Source of the DNA: Aliterella atlantica CENA595
GTDB lineage: Bacteria > Cyanobacteriota > Cyanobacteriia > Cyanobacteriales > Chroococcidiopsidaceae
Assembly: GCF_000952155.1 (NCBI RefSeq)
Contig: NZ_JYON01000001.1
Location: forward strand, 310,001-374,000
DNA: 64,000 nucleotides
Direction: 5' to 3'
Position numbers and translations under genes: made by a program. Below the pieces are notes generated by a model. It was not told the DNA's origin, ran no database searches, and saw only the letters and a program-made list of their open reading frames with translations. Shown piece by piece: positions 26,917 to 37,800 of this stretch. The number at the start of each line of letters is the position of its first letter. Within the stretch, counting starts at the first letter, position 1.

Positions 26917-27255
26917 ATGGAATTTGAGTTTATAGATAACGAAGACACTGTCTTGTCCGTACCAAAATCTAATGAAAGAATATGGCTCTCTCATCCTATG
27001 TTTAAGACAGGCGAATTGTTAAAACACATAAATTCAAAAGCAATAGGAATAGATTTTCATCATTGGGAAGATGAAAACGCTTATAAAGAGCGAAAAAGAT
27101 GGTATGAGGAGGGTGTAGATTGTGAAATGCTTCAGCCTAACAGTAATTGGAAAAAAGGCAAGTTAAAAATCCGCATTAGTCTAGAATTTCGCCCCGATCG
27201 CCCAGAATCACCTTTAGACGATATCCGCCAGCAAATTAAAGCTTTAGAAAACTAA
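26917..27255 (+). CDS. KGK-domain protein
   Basis: A 112-residue acidic cytosolic protein. The C-terminal half has NWKKGKLKIRISLEFRPD, which fits the small cyanobacterial KGK family named for that Lys-Gly-Lys motif. The N-terminal half includes EDTVLSVPKSNERIWLSHPMFKTGELL. Function is unknown. Its stop codon abuts the ATG of tilS, so the two are co-translated or at least co-transcribed. The base composition is more AT-rich than tilS. Confidence 0.7.
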   Translation: MEFEFIDNEDTVLSVPKSNERIWLSHPMFKTGELLKHINSKAIGIDFHHWEDENAYKERKRWYEEGVDCEMLQPNSNWKKGKLKIRISLEFRPDRPESPLDDIRQQIKALEN

Positions 27256-28242
27256 ATGAGCGCTCGCCCCCCTTGGACTTCTCTACACGCTCAAATCCAC
27301 CGTACTTTGCGATCGCGCCACCTCTTACCCCGCGATCGCCGCTTGCTAGTTGCTGTATCTGGGGGACAAGACTCTTTATGCTTAATTAAGTTACTTTTAG
27401 ACTTACAACCCAAATGGGGCTGGTTTCTGGCGATTGCTCATTGCAATCATCGTTGGCGTGATGATTCCGCCGCCAACGCCCAACACGTAGCCAACTTAGC
27501 TAAAACTTGGGCAATTCCCTTTTACTGCACTACCGCCGATCGCTCTTTACCTAGCGAAGCCGCAGCAAGAACGTGGCGCTATCAAGCCCTGAGCGCGATC
27601 GCCTGCCAAAATGACTATCAATACATAGTTACAGGTCATACGCAAAGCGATCGCGCGGAAACACTCCTCTATAACCTCATGCGTGGTAGCGGTGCAGATG
27701 GATTGCAAGCTTTAACTTGGCAACGCGATTTTAGCGATCGCCTCCAGCTGGTACGCCCATTGTTGGAAGTAAGCAGACATACAACAGCGCAATTTTGTCA
27801 AGATATGCAGTTGCCTATTTGGGAAGATGCTACCAATCAAAATTTACAATACGCCCGCAACCGCATTCGCCTTGAATTAATTCCTTACTTGCAAAATAAC
27901 TTTAACCCGCAAGTAGAGCAAGCCTTAGCCCAAACTGCAGAACTATTACACGCTGACGTAGAATACCTAGAATTTGCAGCCCAACAACTAAAGCACCAAG
28001 CAACACATCCCCAAGATCCGCTTAAATTAAATCGTCACATTCTGCAAACTGCACCTTTAGCCCTCCAGCGCCGCGTTATGCGCCAGTTTCTATGTCAAGC
28101 TTTAGATCGCAGCCTTACCTTCGAGCAAATCGAGAAACTAACAGCCCTGATAACTGCTCCCAACAAAGCTCAAACCGACCCTTTTCCTGGAGGAGCGATC
28201 GCTAAAGTAGAAACAGGCTGGATTTATTTAGTTTTGAGTTAA
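27256..28242 (+). CDS. tilS: tRNA(Ile)-lysidine synthase
   Basis: A 328-residue N-type ATP pyrophosphatase that attaches lysine to C34 of tRNA-Ile(CAU), changing its decoding from AUG to AUA. The P-loop AVSGGQDSLCLI, the HCNHRWRDDS motif near residue 70 and the TGHTQSDRAETLLYNLMRGSGADGL region are all present. It lacks the long C-terminal domain of the E. coli enzyme, as do other short-form cyanobacterial TilS proteins. The ATG follows directly after the stop of the KGK gene. Confidence 0.94.
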   Translation: MSARPPWTSLHAQIHRTLRSRHLLPRDRRLLVAVSGGQDSLCLIKLLLDLQPKWGWFLAIAHCNHRWRDDSAANAQHVANLAKTWAIPFYCTTADRSLPSEAAARTWRYQALSAIACQNDYQYIVTGHTQSDRAETLLYNLMRGSGADGLQALTWQRDFSDRLQLVRPLLEVSRHTTAQFCQDMQLPIWEDATNQNLQYARNRIRLELIPYLQNNFNPQVEQALAQTAELLHADVEYLEFAAQQLKHQATHPQDPLKLNRHILQTAPLALQRRVMRQFLCQALDRSLTFEQIEKLTALITAPNKAQTDPFPGGAIAKVETGWIYLVLS

Positions 28243-28269
28243 GGTTTGAGTTTTAAGTTTTTTCCTAAT

Positions 28270-29991
28270 TTAACCAGCCATCATACTTAGCAACCGCTCG
28301 CGCATTTGACTGACAGCTTGTACTTGATGTTCTCCTGTATCTTGGACGTGTTCTATAGTCGCCGCTATTGTTTCTAATTTATGCCTCAACTCATCCAAAT
28401 TATCTTGAACTGGTTGAAGCATCTCTTGGTAAAGATTTACCCTACCCCAACATTGGGCCGTTGCAACTTTTAATGACAGCAAGCTTTCTTCCCAACTTTG
28501 CAACTCTTGGCGTTGCGTTTGCTGCTCGTTACTTTGGCGATTTACATCCTCCTGCATTGGTTGTAGTTTCGCTCTCAATTGCTCAACTTCTTGCTCTCCA
28601 AATTGCAGTTCGTTCGCCTGTTGCTGTTTGAGGGCATCCACCTGAGCGATTATTGGACTTAAATCAGTTCTATAGTCATCCTGCTTATTTCCTGGTGCAA
28701 GTCCTTGTCGCCGCCACAATATTGCCTGATGCTGGCTTAAAATTTCCTTACGTTCGTGGAGATTTTGCCGCTGACCAACTAATGTTTCGTTGAGAAATTG
28801 GTAGGTGTCGCGCTCATCAGCTAGTTCTGCTTCTATACTAAAGCGATCGCTATCGCTAGCTTGTCCCAACTTGCCTTGCAGTTGATCGATTGTTTGCTGC
28901 TGCAATCTTAGTTCTTCTTCTTGATCGTTAACGAAACGAGAAGCGCTATCTAGTTCTCTTTGCAAATCTTGGACAACTTGCTGTAGCTGCTCTACAGGCA
29001 TTTTTTCCAAAGCTTCTACATCTACCTTGACATCGCTGCTAGGCTCGATCAAACGGTAAATTTGTTGATAGATTTCTTCTTGCTGGCGCAGTTTTGTTCC
29101 TAGCGTTTGCACGTAACTTTGCCTGCAATTGAGCATCGCAGTTTGCGCCTGTAATTGCGCCTGTGCTTGCTCAAAAGCCGCTTGTGCTTGCTGCCATTGG
29201 TCGCGACGGCTTGCTAGGCTAGCACTTTGACGATCGACTTCTGCTTGCTGAGTTTCCGCCGTCCCGCGTTGCTGCTCTAAGTTTTGCCAGTGCTGGTTTA
29301 AAATATTTTGTTGGCTGGCGATCGTCTCAAATGAGAGGCTTATTTGCTCTCGCAAAGTCACTATCGGCGGCACACTACCAGATAAACGGTCTAATAGTTC
29401 TTGTAACTGCTGCTTAGTCCCTTCATCTAAGACCGTGCTTTGCTGTTCCTCCATACGCCGCTGTTCGCCTCGCAAGTGTTCCCAAGCGCCTTCTAGTTCG
29501 CTGCGATTGCGATCGATTTCTGCTTGCAGTTCGGCTACAGTTTGCCTATTTGCTTCTACTTCTTGCTGCTGTACTTCTAGCCTCTGCACATCTTCTTCGA
29601 TATGCTGCAACTGATCTAACCGCGCTTCCATTTCCATATTGCGGCGGTTTAGTTCCTCACTTTGATAAGTTAGAGACTGTTTCCATTGCTCGATTTCTTC
29701 TTCCTGAGCTTTGGACTTTTCTAATTGGCGAGAAAATGCCTGTAAAATCCCAACTAAAGGTCGTCCCGCTTCTCTAACTTGCTGCACTTGCCGATTGGGA
29801 TTTAAATCTGCTAGGACTAATGCCCCAGGATTTAAGTGGTTTACCTCCTCTGCGGCGATCGCTTCTTCTCCCGGTACGGGAGTCCAACTTTGATCCGCTC
29901 GTTGATAAGCTAGTAGTTTTAGTTCTGCTTTGGCAGAACCCATAAATCCAGACTTTACTTTTTGCTTTTGTACTTCTGCTAGATACAGCAC
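28270..29991 (-). CDS. hmpF: HmpF-family coiled-coil protein of type IV pilus motility
   Basis: A 573-residue cytoplasmic protein. The first about 90 residues form a conserved globular part (MLYLAEVQKQ, KAELKLLAYQRADQSWTPVPGEE, LNPGALVLADL). The rest is a very long Gln/Glu-rich coiled coil. This matches HmpF, first described in Nostoc punctiforme hormogonia, where it is needed for activation and placement of type IV pili. The start is GTG. It is divergent from hmpBCDE across 1.17 kb of non-coding DNA, so the locus is organised as a regulated divergent unit. Confidence 0.85.
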   Translation of the reverse strand: MLYLAEVQKQKVKSGFMGSAKAELKLLAYQRADQSWTPVPGEEAIAAEEVNHLNPGALVLADLNPNRQVQQVREAGRPLVGILQAFSRQLEKSKAQEEEIEQWKQSLTYQSEELNRRNMEMEARLDQLQHIEEDVQRLEVQQQEVEANRQTVAELQAEIDRNRSELEGAWEHLRGEQRRMEEQQSTVLDEGTKQQLQELLDRLSGSVPPIVTLREQISLSFETIASQQNILNQHWQNLEQQRGTAETQQAEVDRQSASLASRRDQWQQAQAAFEQAQAQLQAQTAMLNCRQSYVQTLGTKLRQQEEIYQQIYRLIEPSSDVKVDVEALEKMPVEQLQQVVQDLQRELDSASRFVNDQEEELRLQQQTIDQLQGKLGQASDSDRFSIEAELADERDTYQFLNETLVGQRQNLHERKEILSQHQAILWRRQGLAPGNKQDDYRTDLSPIIAQVDALKQQQANELQFGEQEVEQLRAKLQPMQEDVNRQSNEQQTQRQELQSWEESLLSLKVATAQCWGRVNLYQEMLQPVQDNLDELRHKLETIAATIEHVQDTGEHQVQAVSQMRERLLSMMAG

Positions 29992-31164
29992 ACCGATCGC
30001 CTCTTAAATATATTTAATGCCCGATGTTAGGGCTAAACCTTGCCTCAATGGTTTAGTCCGTCTGCTTGAATCTAAATTTAAGCGCCAACAACAGATTAGG
30101 ATTTCTGCCCTGTTATTGGCGTGCAGACTACGCCAGCAAAACCATCTCACTTCTATTTTGAATTAGTGACGGCAATTACAACTACTAATAACCTGTAACT
30201 ACTTATAAGTAAGTAATTTGTGCAACCAGACACTAGAGGTATCCGGCTTAACACCACAATTTAATTATTGCTCTAATCTATTTTGCACTGTTTGCTAAGA
30301 ATTGTCGCCTATTTCCTCATACTTATTTCTATATGGTAACAAATTTATTCATTTTAGATATTATTTATACCCGTGAAAACATGGAACAATATCGCGGGTA
30401 AACTTAACTTGCGATCGGGACTTTTCACCTGCGGGCGCTTGGACATAAACAGATGCAGCCATTTCTACATGGCTATAGATAATTAAAGCTATCCCCCTGA
30501 AACTACCTTTCGCTTATAAACCGATGGATGACTCAAAGCCACCTGCTTTTCCACCCTACGTTAAAAAAGTTACTTTCAGCACGTAGTTAAACTTGCGATC
30601 GCTTCTTTGGCAGACTCAGGCGACGTGCTGCCTACTTGAACTATTACCAGCGCTATTTTATTTATGCTGGTAGAAAAACAGCTAAAGATCAGTAGCATTA
30701 ATGAGGTCAATCAAAGCTAGCATTTAAAGGCTGGGATAACCAACATGAAGTATTATCTTATATCTCCGTACATCCACTGACCTAAAACCTTACTGTAGGG
30801 GAAACGAAGCCACTTCTCAGTGAAATTTCGCTTGGATACATAGCATCGATAGCGTTAAGTTTAACTTGTACTTTAGTTGTGTAGGCTAGTTGAAAACAAC
30901 CGCGTGCGTTCCAGCATTATTCTTTTTTAAGCTGAAGCGTTTAATTTATACATTTTCTGCTGGATCTCAGTTCTATTAAGCATTAATACTTGAAAATCCA
31001 TGAAATAAACAGCCCATTACAAAATCTAGTTTACATTTCATTTTTACTGTTTAGTCAAAAAAGTAATCTACTAGGCTACTAAATTGATTAATCATTATTT
31101 ACGATAAATCATGGTAGTTCGTTCCTCGGCTGGAGCGTTGAAACCACAAGGCAAATTAACAATT
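29992..31164. promoter_or_regulatory. Long structured intergenic region between hmpF and hmpB
   Basis: 1.17 kb without any open frame of note on either strand. Two stem-loops stand close to the hmpF start: GGGCTAAACC/GGTTTAGTCC (30030-30039 and 30050-30059, one G-U) and CGCCAACAACAG/CTGTTATTGGCG (30083-30094 and 30110-30121, one mismatch). The rest is of mixed composition with no tRNA-like or repeat structure that I can identify. It occupies the place where hmpA/pilG is found in related loci. It could hold a long 5' leader, a small RNA or several promoters. Confidence 0.55.
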
Positions 31165-31530
31165 ATGAGTACAGTTTTAGTTGTAGAAGATAGTCCTACC
31201 CAAAGAGAGATGATTACCGATCTGCTTAAAGGTAATGGATTAACAGTCAAGATCGCTCACGATGGGATGGAAGCTTTGGAGCAAGTTCAAACTTTTCGTC
31301 CAGATATAGTAGTCCTAGATATCGTCATGCCCAAAATGAACGGCTATGAAGTATGTCGGCGGCTGAAAACCGACCCCAATCTTCAAGGCGTACCAGTAGT
31401 TATGTGTTCTTCCAAAGGCGAAGAATTCGATCGCTACTGGGGCATGAAACAAGGTGCAGATGCTTACATAGTCAAGCCGTTCCAACCAAAAGAATTGGTC
31501 GGAACAGTCAAACAACTACTACGAGGTTAA
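31165..31530 (+). CDS. hmpB: CheY-like response regulator (PilH/HmpB type)
   Basis: A 121-residue stand-alone receiver domain. Acidic residues are in VVEDSP (Glu8, Asp9), the phosphoacceptor is Asp52 in VVLDIVMPKMNG, and the conserved lysine is in IVKPF. I chose the ATG at 31165 because MSTVLVVEDS is the usual start; the ATG at 31111 would add 18 atypical residues. In the Pil/Hmp chemotaxis-like system it receives phosphate from HmpE and controls type IV pilus activity. hmpC follows after 11 bp. Confidence 0.88.
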   Translation: MSTVLVVEDSPTQREMITDLLKGNGLTVKIAHDGMEALEQVQTFRPDIVVLDIVMPKMNGYEVCRRLKTDPNLQGVPVVMCSSKGEEFDRYWGMKQGADAYIVKPFQPKELVGTVKQLLRG

Positions 31531-31541
31531 CTAGAGGTGGC

Positions 31542-32078
31542 ATGATGGAAAATCCAGGCTCTTTAACAACAAGTAGTAAAAAGCACAATCTGACTGAATT
31601 CCAAGATTTAGAAACAAAAGAAGGCGAACTATACTTGCGTTTTTACGTTACTGCGGAGCGGGAATTTGCGCTACCAGCAACGATAGTTCGAGAAGTGATT
31701 TCCGCTCCCTTAGATCGAATTACACCAATTCCCAATGCCTCCTACTCGTTACTAGGGACGATGAATCTACGCGGTAGAGTCATCTGGGTAGCAGACCTTA
31801 GCTATGTAATTGGGGAAACAAGCCCCCTGAATACAGAGCGCTCGGAAATGCCTGTAATTGCGATCGCCGAACAAGACACAATGGTAGGGCTAGCGGTTGA
31901 CCGAATCGTGGGAATGGAATGGTTGGATGGAGAAAAAGTGCAGACGCACCAGCAGGCTTTGTCAGAGAAAGTGACAAACTTTGTCAAGGGCGAGTGGTTG
32001 CTAGATGAACGTACCCACAAAAGTCTGCAACTGTTAGATCAAACAGCAATTATACAGAGCGAACTGTGGGCAGCATAA
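31542..32078 (+). CDS. hmpC: CheW-like adaptor (PilI/HmpC type)
   Basis: About 178 residues with a CheW domain: [52 protein letters not shown] and [25 protein letters not shown]. It couples the receptor HmpD to the kinase HmpE. The start is taken at the ATG at 31542, just after AGAGGT (31533-31538); a second ATG is at 31545. The open frame runs further upstream but overlaps hmpB and is not the real start. hmpD begins 23 bp after the stop. Confidence 0.87.
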   Translation: MMENPGSLTTSSKKHNLTEFQDLETKEGELYLRFYVTAEREFALPATIVREVISAPLDRITPIPNASYSLLGTMNLRGRVIWVADLSYVIGETSPLNTERSEMPVIAIAEQDTMVGLAVDRIVGMEWLDGEKVQTHQQALSEKVTNFVKGEWLLDERTHKSLQLLDQTAIIQSELWAA

Positions 32079-32101
32079 TATCTAAGCAAGCAGAGGGGCA
32101 A

Positions 32102-34729
32102 ATGACATCAAGTATAAATCACGAGCAAGAATATCAAGCGGCGCAAAAAGCTTATATTCAAGGTAATTATCAAGAAGCGGCAACTTTAGTTGACCGTTTA
32201 ATCGAACACTTTCCATCCGACGCGAACAGTTGGCTGTTAAGAGGTCACATCTACTGCATTTTAGAGCAGTACGATGTAGCTCACAAGCAGTATGAAACAG
32301 TATTAAACTTAACTGACGACATCGATCTAGTTGATTGCGCTAAAAGCGGCTTAGAAGCGGTCGAGCAATATCAAACATCGGAGCCATCAAGCAACGCTGC
32401 ACCTGCGGATGCAGAGCTAGAAAATACATTTTTAATTGGTAGCGATTATTCTGAGCCGAGCGCAAATGGCTCGTCAGTACAGCACCAAGAAGATGTAGCA
32501 CCATTTGCCGATTTTGAGGCTAATAGTTTTGATATTGACTCAAATATTCAACCAGAACAGCCTTTTGGTAGTTTTGACAATGCCGAAGACAGTTACAATC
32601 AGCAAGCAGGCAACCTGGACGCGCTAGAAACTTATGCTAACCCTTTTGCTTGGGACCAACAAGCAGAAGCGGACGACCTAGAGCAACCAACAGATAATGC
32701 CTTTAGCAATGATGATAATTACAGTAGCGATCGCCCATTTGCAGACAATGAAGTAGATGCTGGCGATGATGAAGATCCCACCTTGTTGATTGCTGGTACA
32801 AATGCACCAGATACATTTACGCAAGAGATTTCCTTCGAGCAGTTTCGTTTGGTTAACTCAGAGCAAGCAGTAGATTTTGGCGAAACAGAGGACTACGAAC
32901 ACAATTCCCACAACGGTCATCACAGCCAAAACGGCTCATCTCAAAACGGTGCGTATTTGGAAGCTAATGCTGCCAACGATTTGCCCCTAGAGTACGAAGA
33001 TCGGGAAGAAATCATCGAGCAACCCGATAGCAATAGTAATTTTGCTGACGCAGATGATTATGTCACGCCGTTAGGTATGTCGTATGCAGCAAATATGAAT
33101 GATGCCTATATGCCAGATTCGTCTTTAGAAGATATGTCGGGGGCGCTATTGCTACCTGACGACAATGACGAACCAACTAGCGGCTTTTTCTTAGAAGATA
33201 ATACAACTAGAGATCCTGAAGCCGAAGTATTTAGTATTAATAGTTCTGAACCTACCAAATATCTTAAAAATAATTCTCTAAATCAAACAGACGCAAATTC
33301 TACAACCCAAGCTCAATCTTTAGCACCTTGGGACAATGCATCGCTAAACAAAAAGCAACTGCTAACAGCCGGAACGGTAGGCATTGTTTCTGCTTTAGTA
33401 GTAGCTGCTGTAACTTTAGGCGGACAGTTACTTTCACCAGTTAATAGTCGCGCGGCAGTCCGTAACAGCGGTTTAGCAATGGCAGCCGCCGCCGGAATTG
33501 CTGGTTTTGCTACTAGCAAAGTGCTAGAAGGTAGATCGGCAAAGCGCTTGCAACAAACAACAGCCGACCTCAAAGCACAATTTGAAGTGTTGCAATCTGG
33601 CAACTTTAACGCTCAAGCAACGGTTTACTCTCAAGATGAATTTGGGCAGTTAGCAGCAGATTTCAACGCGATGGTCAAAGGGCTATCTCAAACTACTGGG
33701 GAAGCTCAACGCAAAGCGCAAGAACAAGAGCAAGCTAAAGAAGAACTGCAACGGCAAGTAATTCGCTTGTTAGACGACGTAGAAGGAGCCGCGCGGGGAG
33801 ACTTGACAGTTCAAGCTGAAGTTAGTGCAGACGTTTTGGGTGCTGTTGCCGACTCCTTTAACCTAACAATTCACAACCTGCGTGAAATCGTGCAACAAGT
33901 AAAAACAGCCGCCCAGCAAGTAAACCAAGGCGCAACAGATAGCGAACTATTTGCTCGCGATTTATCGTCAGATGCCTTGCGTCAAGCTGAAGAACTCGCT
34001 GTCACCCTCAATTCTGTACAAGTGCTAACAGATGCGATTCAAAGGGTAGCAGAAAATGCTAAAGAAGCTGAAATCGTTGCTCGTTCTGCCTCAAGTACAG
34101 CCCAAAAAGGCGGTGAAGCAGTAGATCGGACGGTAGCAGGTATTTTAGAAATCAGACAAACAGTAGCCGAAACAACTCGAAAAGTAAAACGTTTGGCAGA
34201 ATCTTCGCAAGAAATCTCCAAAATAGTTGCTTTAATCTCGCAAATCGCTTCGCGCACCAACTTACTCGCTCTCAATGCCAGTATTGAGGCAGCAAGAGCC
34301 GGAGAAGCAGGTCGAGGTTTTGCGATCGTAGCTGATGAAGTCCGCCAGCTAGCCGATAGAGTTGCTAAAGCACTCAAAGAAATCGAACAAATCGTCAGAC
34401 AAATCCAAAGCGAAACGGGTTCGGTTATGACAGCGATGGAAGAAGGTACTCAACAAGTTATTCAAGGAACAAACCTAGCCGAACAAGCCAAAAAGTCTCT
34501 CGATGACATCGTGCAAGTGTCCAATCGGATTGATAGTATAGTCCGTTCGATTACTGCCGATACCGTCAAGCAAACTGAAACATCGCGCACAGTAGCAACA
34601 GTAGTACAATCTGTAGAACTAACAGCCCAAGAAACGTCTCAAGAAGCTCAACGAGTTTCTGGTTCGCTGCAAAGCTTGGCAGGAGTAGCAGGCGACTTGC
34701 TGACCTCTGTAGAACGCTTCCGAGTGTAA
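32102..34729 (+). CDS. hmpD: Methyl-accepting chemotaxis protein with N-terminal TPR (PilJ/HmpD type)
   Basis: An 875-residue receptor. The ATG at 32102 is chosen for its AGAGGGG ribosome site; the open frame begins 12 codons earlier inside the end of hmpC. Residues about 8-75 look like a TPR pair ([41 protein letters not shown]). A long acidic low-complexity region follows to about residue 410. Two hydrophobic segments (about 420-445 and 453-475) are joined by a very short loop, then comes a HAMP-like region and an MCP signalling hairpin centred on [29 protein letters not shown] near residue 706. There is no periplasmic sensor domain, so the signal is probably cytoplasmic or sensed in the membrane. 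Confidence 0.9.
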   Translation: MTSSINHEQEYQAAQKAYIQGNYQEAATLVDRLIEHFPSDANSWLLRGHIYCILEQYDVAHKQYETVLNLTDDIDLVDCAKSGLEAVEQYQTSEPSSNAAPADAELENTFLIGSDYSEPSANGSSVQHQEDVAPFADFEANSFDIDSNIQPEQPFGSFDNAEDSYNQQAGNLDALETYANPFAWDQQAEADDLEQPTDNAFSNDDNYSSDRPFADNEVDAGDDEDPTLLIAGTNAPDTFTQEISFEQFRLVNSEQAVDFGETEDYEHNSHNGHHSQNGSSQNGAYLEANAANDLPLEYEDREEIIEQPDSNSNFADADDYVTPLGMSYAANMNDAYMPDSSLEDMSGALLLPDDNDEPTSGFFLEDNTTRDPEAEVFSINSSEPTKYLKNNSLNQTDANSTTQAQSLAPWDNASLNKKQLLTAGTVGIVSALVVAAVTLGGQLLSPVNSRAAVRNSGLAMAAAAGIAGFATSKVLEGRSAKRLQQTTADLKAQFEVLQSGNFNAQATVYSQDEFGQLAADFNAMVKGLSQTTGEAQRKAQEQEQAKEELQRQVIRLLDDVEGAARGDLTVQAEVSADVLGAVADSFNLTIHNLREIVQQVKTAAQQVNQGATDSELFARDLSSDALRQAEELAVTLNSVQVLTDAIQRVAENAKEAEIVARSASSTAQKGGEAVDRTVAGILEIRQTVAETTRKVKRLAESSQEISKIVALISQIASRTNLLALNASIEAARAGEAGRGFAIVADEVRQLADRVAKALKEIEQIVRQIQSETGSVMTAMEEGTQQVIQGTNLAEQAKKSLDDIVQVSNRIDSIVRSITADTVKQTETSRTVATVVQSVELTAQETSQEAQRVSGSLQSLAGVAGDLLTSVERFRV

Positions 34730-34846
34730 CAACTTGCTGCGTCTGGTTTATCTAGCCGTAGGTTAACTACGGTAAGCAGGCGGTAGGTAACACCAAATGC
34801 CGCCTTAAATTTATCTCTTTTTAAAACCCCATACCCCAAACCTACT

Positions 34847-37800
34847 ATGCTGCCGGAACAACAACAGCGTATCTTGGGCTACTTTATTGAGGAAGCCAAA
34901 GACCACCTTATCACCATTGAGCAAGGTTTGCTAAACCTGCAAACTACGCTGCAAGACTCGGAAATGCTGAACGATATTTTCCGAGCCGCTCATTCGATTA
35001 AAGGCGGAGCCGCGATGCTAGGACTTAATAGCATTCAGCGTACGGCTCACCGCCTAGAAGACTTTTTTAAAATTCTTAAAGAATCTGGCAAGATTCAAGT
35101 TGACCAAAATTTAGAATCGCTATTACTGCAAGTATTCGATACTCAGCGCGACTTGTTAGAACATCTCGAAAGAGGCGCTTTAACTGAAGAAGTATCAAGT
35201 GCGCTGATGGCAAAAGTAGAACCAACTTTTGGCAAAATTGACATTCATTTGACCTCGCTGGCAAGTTCCGGTAGTAGTGCAACCGCTGAAAACTCAGCGC
35301 TAACAGCATTCCAGACCAAAGTACCGCAACAACTGCGCCAGATGTTGGAGCTATTTAAGCAACCACCAACGCCTACTTCTCGCCAGCAACTTCAAGATTA
35401 TTGCCAGGAACTTGTTGCCTTGGGTAGAGAGTTTGACTTAGCAAATTGGTGTCAGTTATGCGAAAGCGCTCAAGCTGCGATCGCTAAACCTAAAAATACT
35501 TTCCGCACTTTAGCACCAATTATTATTAAGGAGCTTAAACAAGCCCAAGAATTAGTCGCTCAAGATAGTGCTGCAGATATTATTCCCAGCAGGCAGTTAC
35601 AAATTTTAGGGCAAAAAGATTCAGCAGTCATCAATGATTGGGGCGATCACGATACTGATGACTTGGGCGATTTATTTGCTATGAATGAGTCCTCAGATGA
35701 CGATCTTGTAGGTCTATTCGATGCCACCCTTGACGATGAAAATAGTTATATGGGAGCAGATGCCGACTCTGTAGAGGAGATGTTGGCGTTAGATCGTTTA
35801 TTCAATGAAACTCCCGCCGAGGCTGAAGAATCTACATCTGAAGAATTTAACTTTATCGATTTATTTGCGGATTCAGAAACAACTGCAACAACTGATGATG
35901 AGTCTCTAGGCGATTTGTGGCAAGTAGAAGCCTCTGCACCTATTGAAGAAAGTACCCAATTAGATTTAGATGCAGACTTATTTGTTAGTAATAGCGATGA
36001 TTCCTTAGAATTGCCACCAGTTTCCCTAAATGGAGAATTTAGCTATGACGAACAACCGCTAGAATTTAGCTTCAATCTCGAACCTGCTCAAGACTTGCCA
36101 GATGAATCTGTTGATAGTCATTGGGAAGCAGAAGCAGATGAAGCCTTTGAAGACTTAGATAAGCTGCTAGAACCAGAAATTACCTTAGTTGAAGTAGAAG
36201 TTCCAGAGGCAAATACAGCAGAACCTAACGCTGCTGCAAGTCCGCGCCGAGCAGTATTTGAACAAATGATGCGAGTGCCAGTTAAGCACTTAGACAACAT
36301 TGGTAACTTAGTCGGCGAATTAGTTGTATATCGTAATAGCTTAGAACAAGACCAACTCAGGCTCAGACAGTTTTTAGATAACCTGCTCAACCAAGTGCAA
36401 CAACTTAGTGAAGTAGGCTTCAAGATGCAAGAATTGTACGAGCGCAGTTTGCTACAAAACTCGCTGCTCAATCGCAACAAAGGAGCGAACAATGCTGTTA
36501 ACGCTGAGGAATCTACTCACTCTACAGGTGTTAACTTTGATGCTTTAGAAATGGATCGCTTCACTGGCTTCCATACCTTAACGCAGCAAATGATCGAGTT
36601 GATTGTTAGGGTGCGCGAGTCTTCATCAGACATCGAATTTGTTACCGAAGAAACCGACCAAGTAGCGCGTCAGTTCCGCCAAGTGACAACTCATTTACAA
36701 GAAGGTGTAGCGCAGTCGCGGATGATCCCATTTGCCGAAATTGCCAATCGTTTGCCGCGTGCAGTGCGCGATATTTCGATCAAATCTGGCAAGCAAGCAG
36801 AGTTGATTATTGACGGCGAACAGACCTTAATTGATAAGGTACTCTTAGAGCAACTGTACGATCCGATGAGCCATTTAGTAAATAATGCGATCGCTCACGG
36901 CATCGAATCTCCAGAGCAACGCGAGGCTTTAGGTAAGTCAGCTACAGGCAAAATTACGCTGCAGACTTTCCACCAAGGCAACCAAACAATTATCTCGATT
37001 AGCGATGATGGCGCAGGAATTGATACCGAGAAAGTCAAAGCCAAGGCAATGCAAAAAGGCTTGATTACCGCCGAAAAAGCTCAAACAATGTCTGATTTGG
37101 AAGCTTACGACCTACTTTTCCATCCTGGCTTTAGTATCAAAGATACAGTAGACGAATTTGCTGGGCGAGGTATTGGCATGGATGTCGTTCGCACTAGCCT
37201 AAGTCAAATTCGCGGCACAATCAGCACTGATTCAACTTTGGGCAAGGGTACGACATTTACTATCCGCTTACCTTTGACTCTGAGCATTTGTAAAGCGCTA
37301 TGCTGCTTGAGCGATAAGGCACGTATTGCTTTCCCAATGGACGGTGTAGAACAAATGCTCGATATTCCTGCCAAGGATGTCGTTACTAATGGCGAAGGCA
37401 AATCTTGCATAGTTTGGCGCAATGGAATGTTACTGCCATTCCAACACCTCAAAGAAATTCTCACCTACAATCGCCACCTCAGTCGCGGTAGTATTTATGG
37501 CAGCGGTCGTTCGGAAGATACCATTTCGATTATCGTGCTGCGTAGCGGTGGAACTTTCCTTGCCGTTCAAGTAGACCAAGTATTGGGCGAACAAGAAATT
37601 GTAATTAAGCAATTTGAGCGCCCAGCGCCTAAACCATTAGGAGTTGCAGGTGCAACGGTAATGGGAGATGGTCGCATTATGCCGATTGCTGACGTACTGG
37701 AATTGATTGACTTATCGACAGGTAAGCTGCAACGCAAGCTAGACGACTTGACAGCTAATGGGGAAGCCAGAATTCCTGTTATGCCTGCGGCTAAGAGCGA

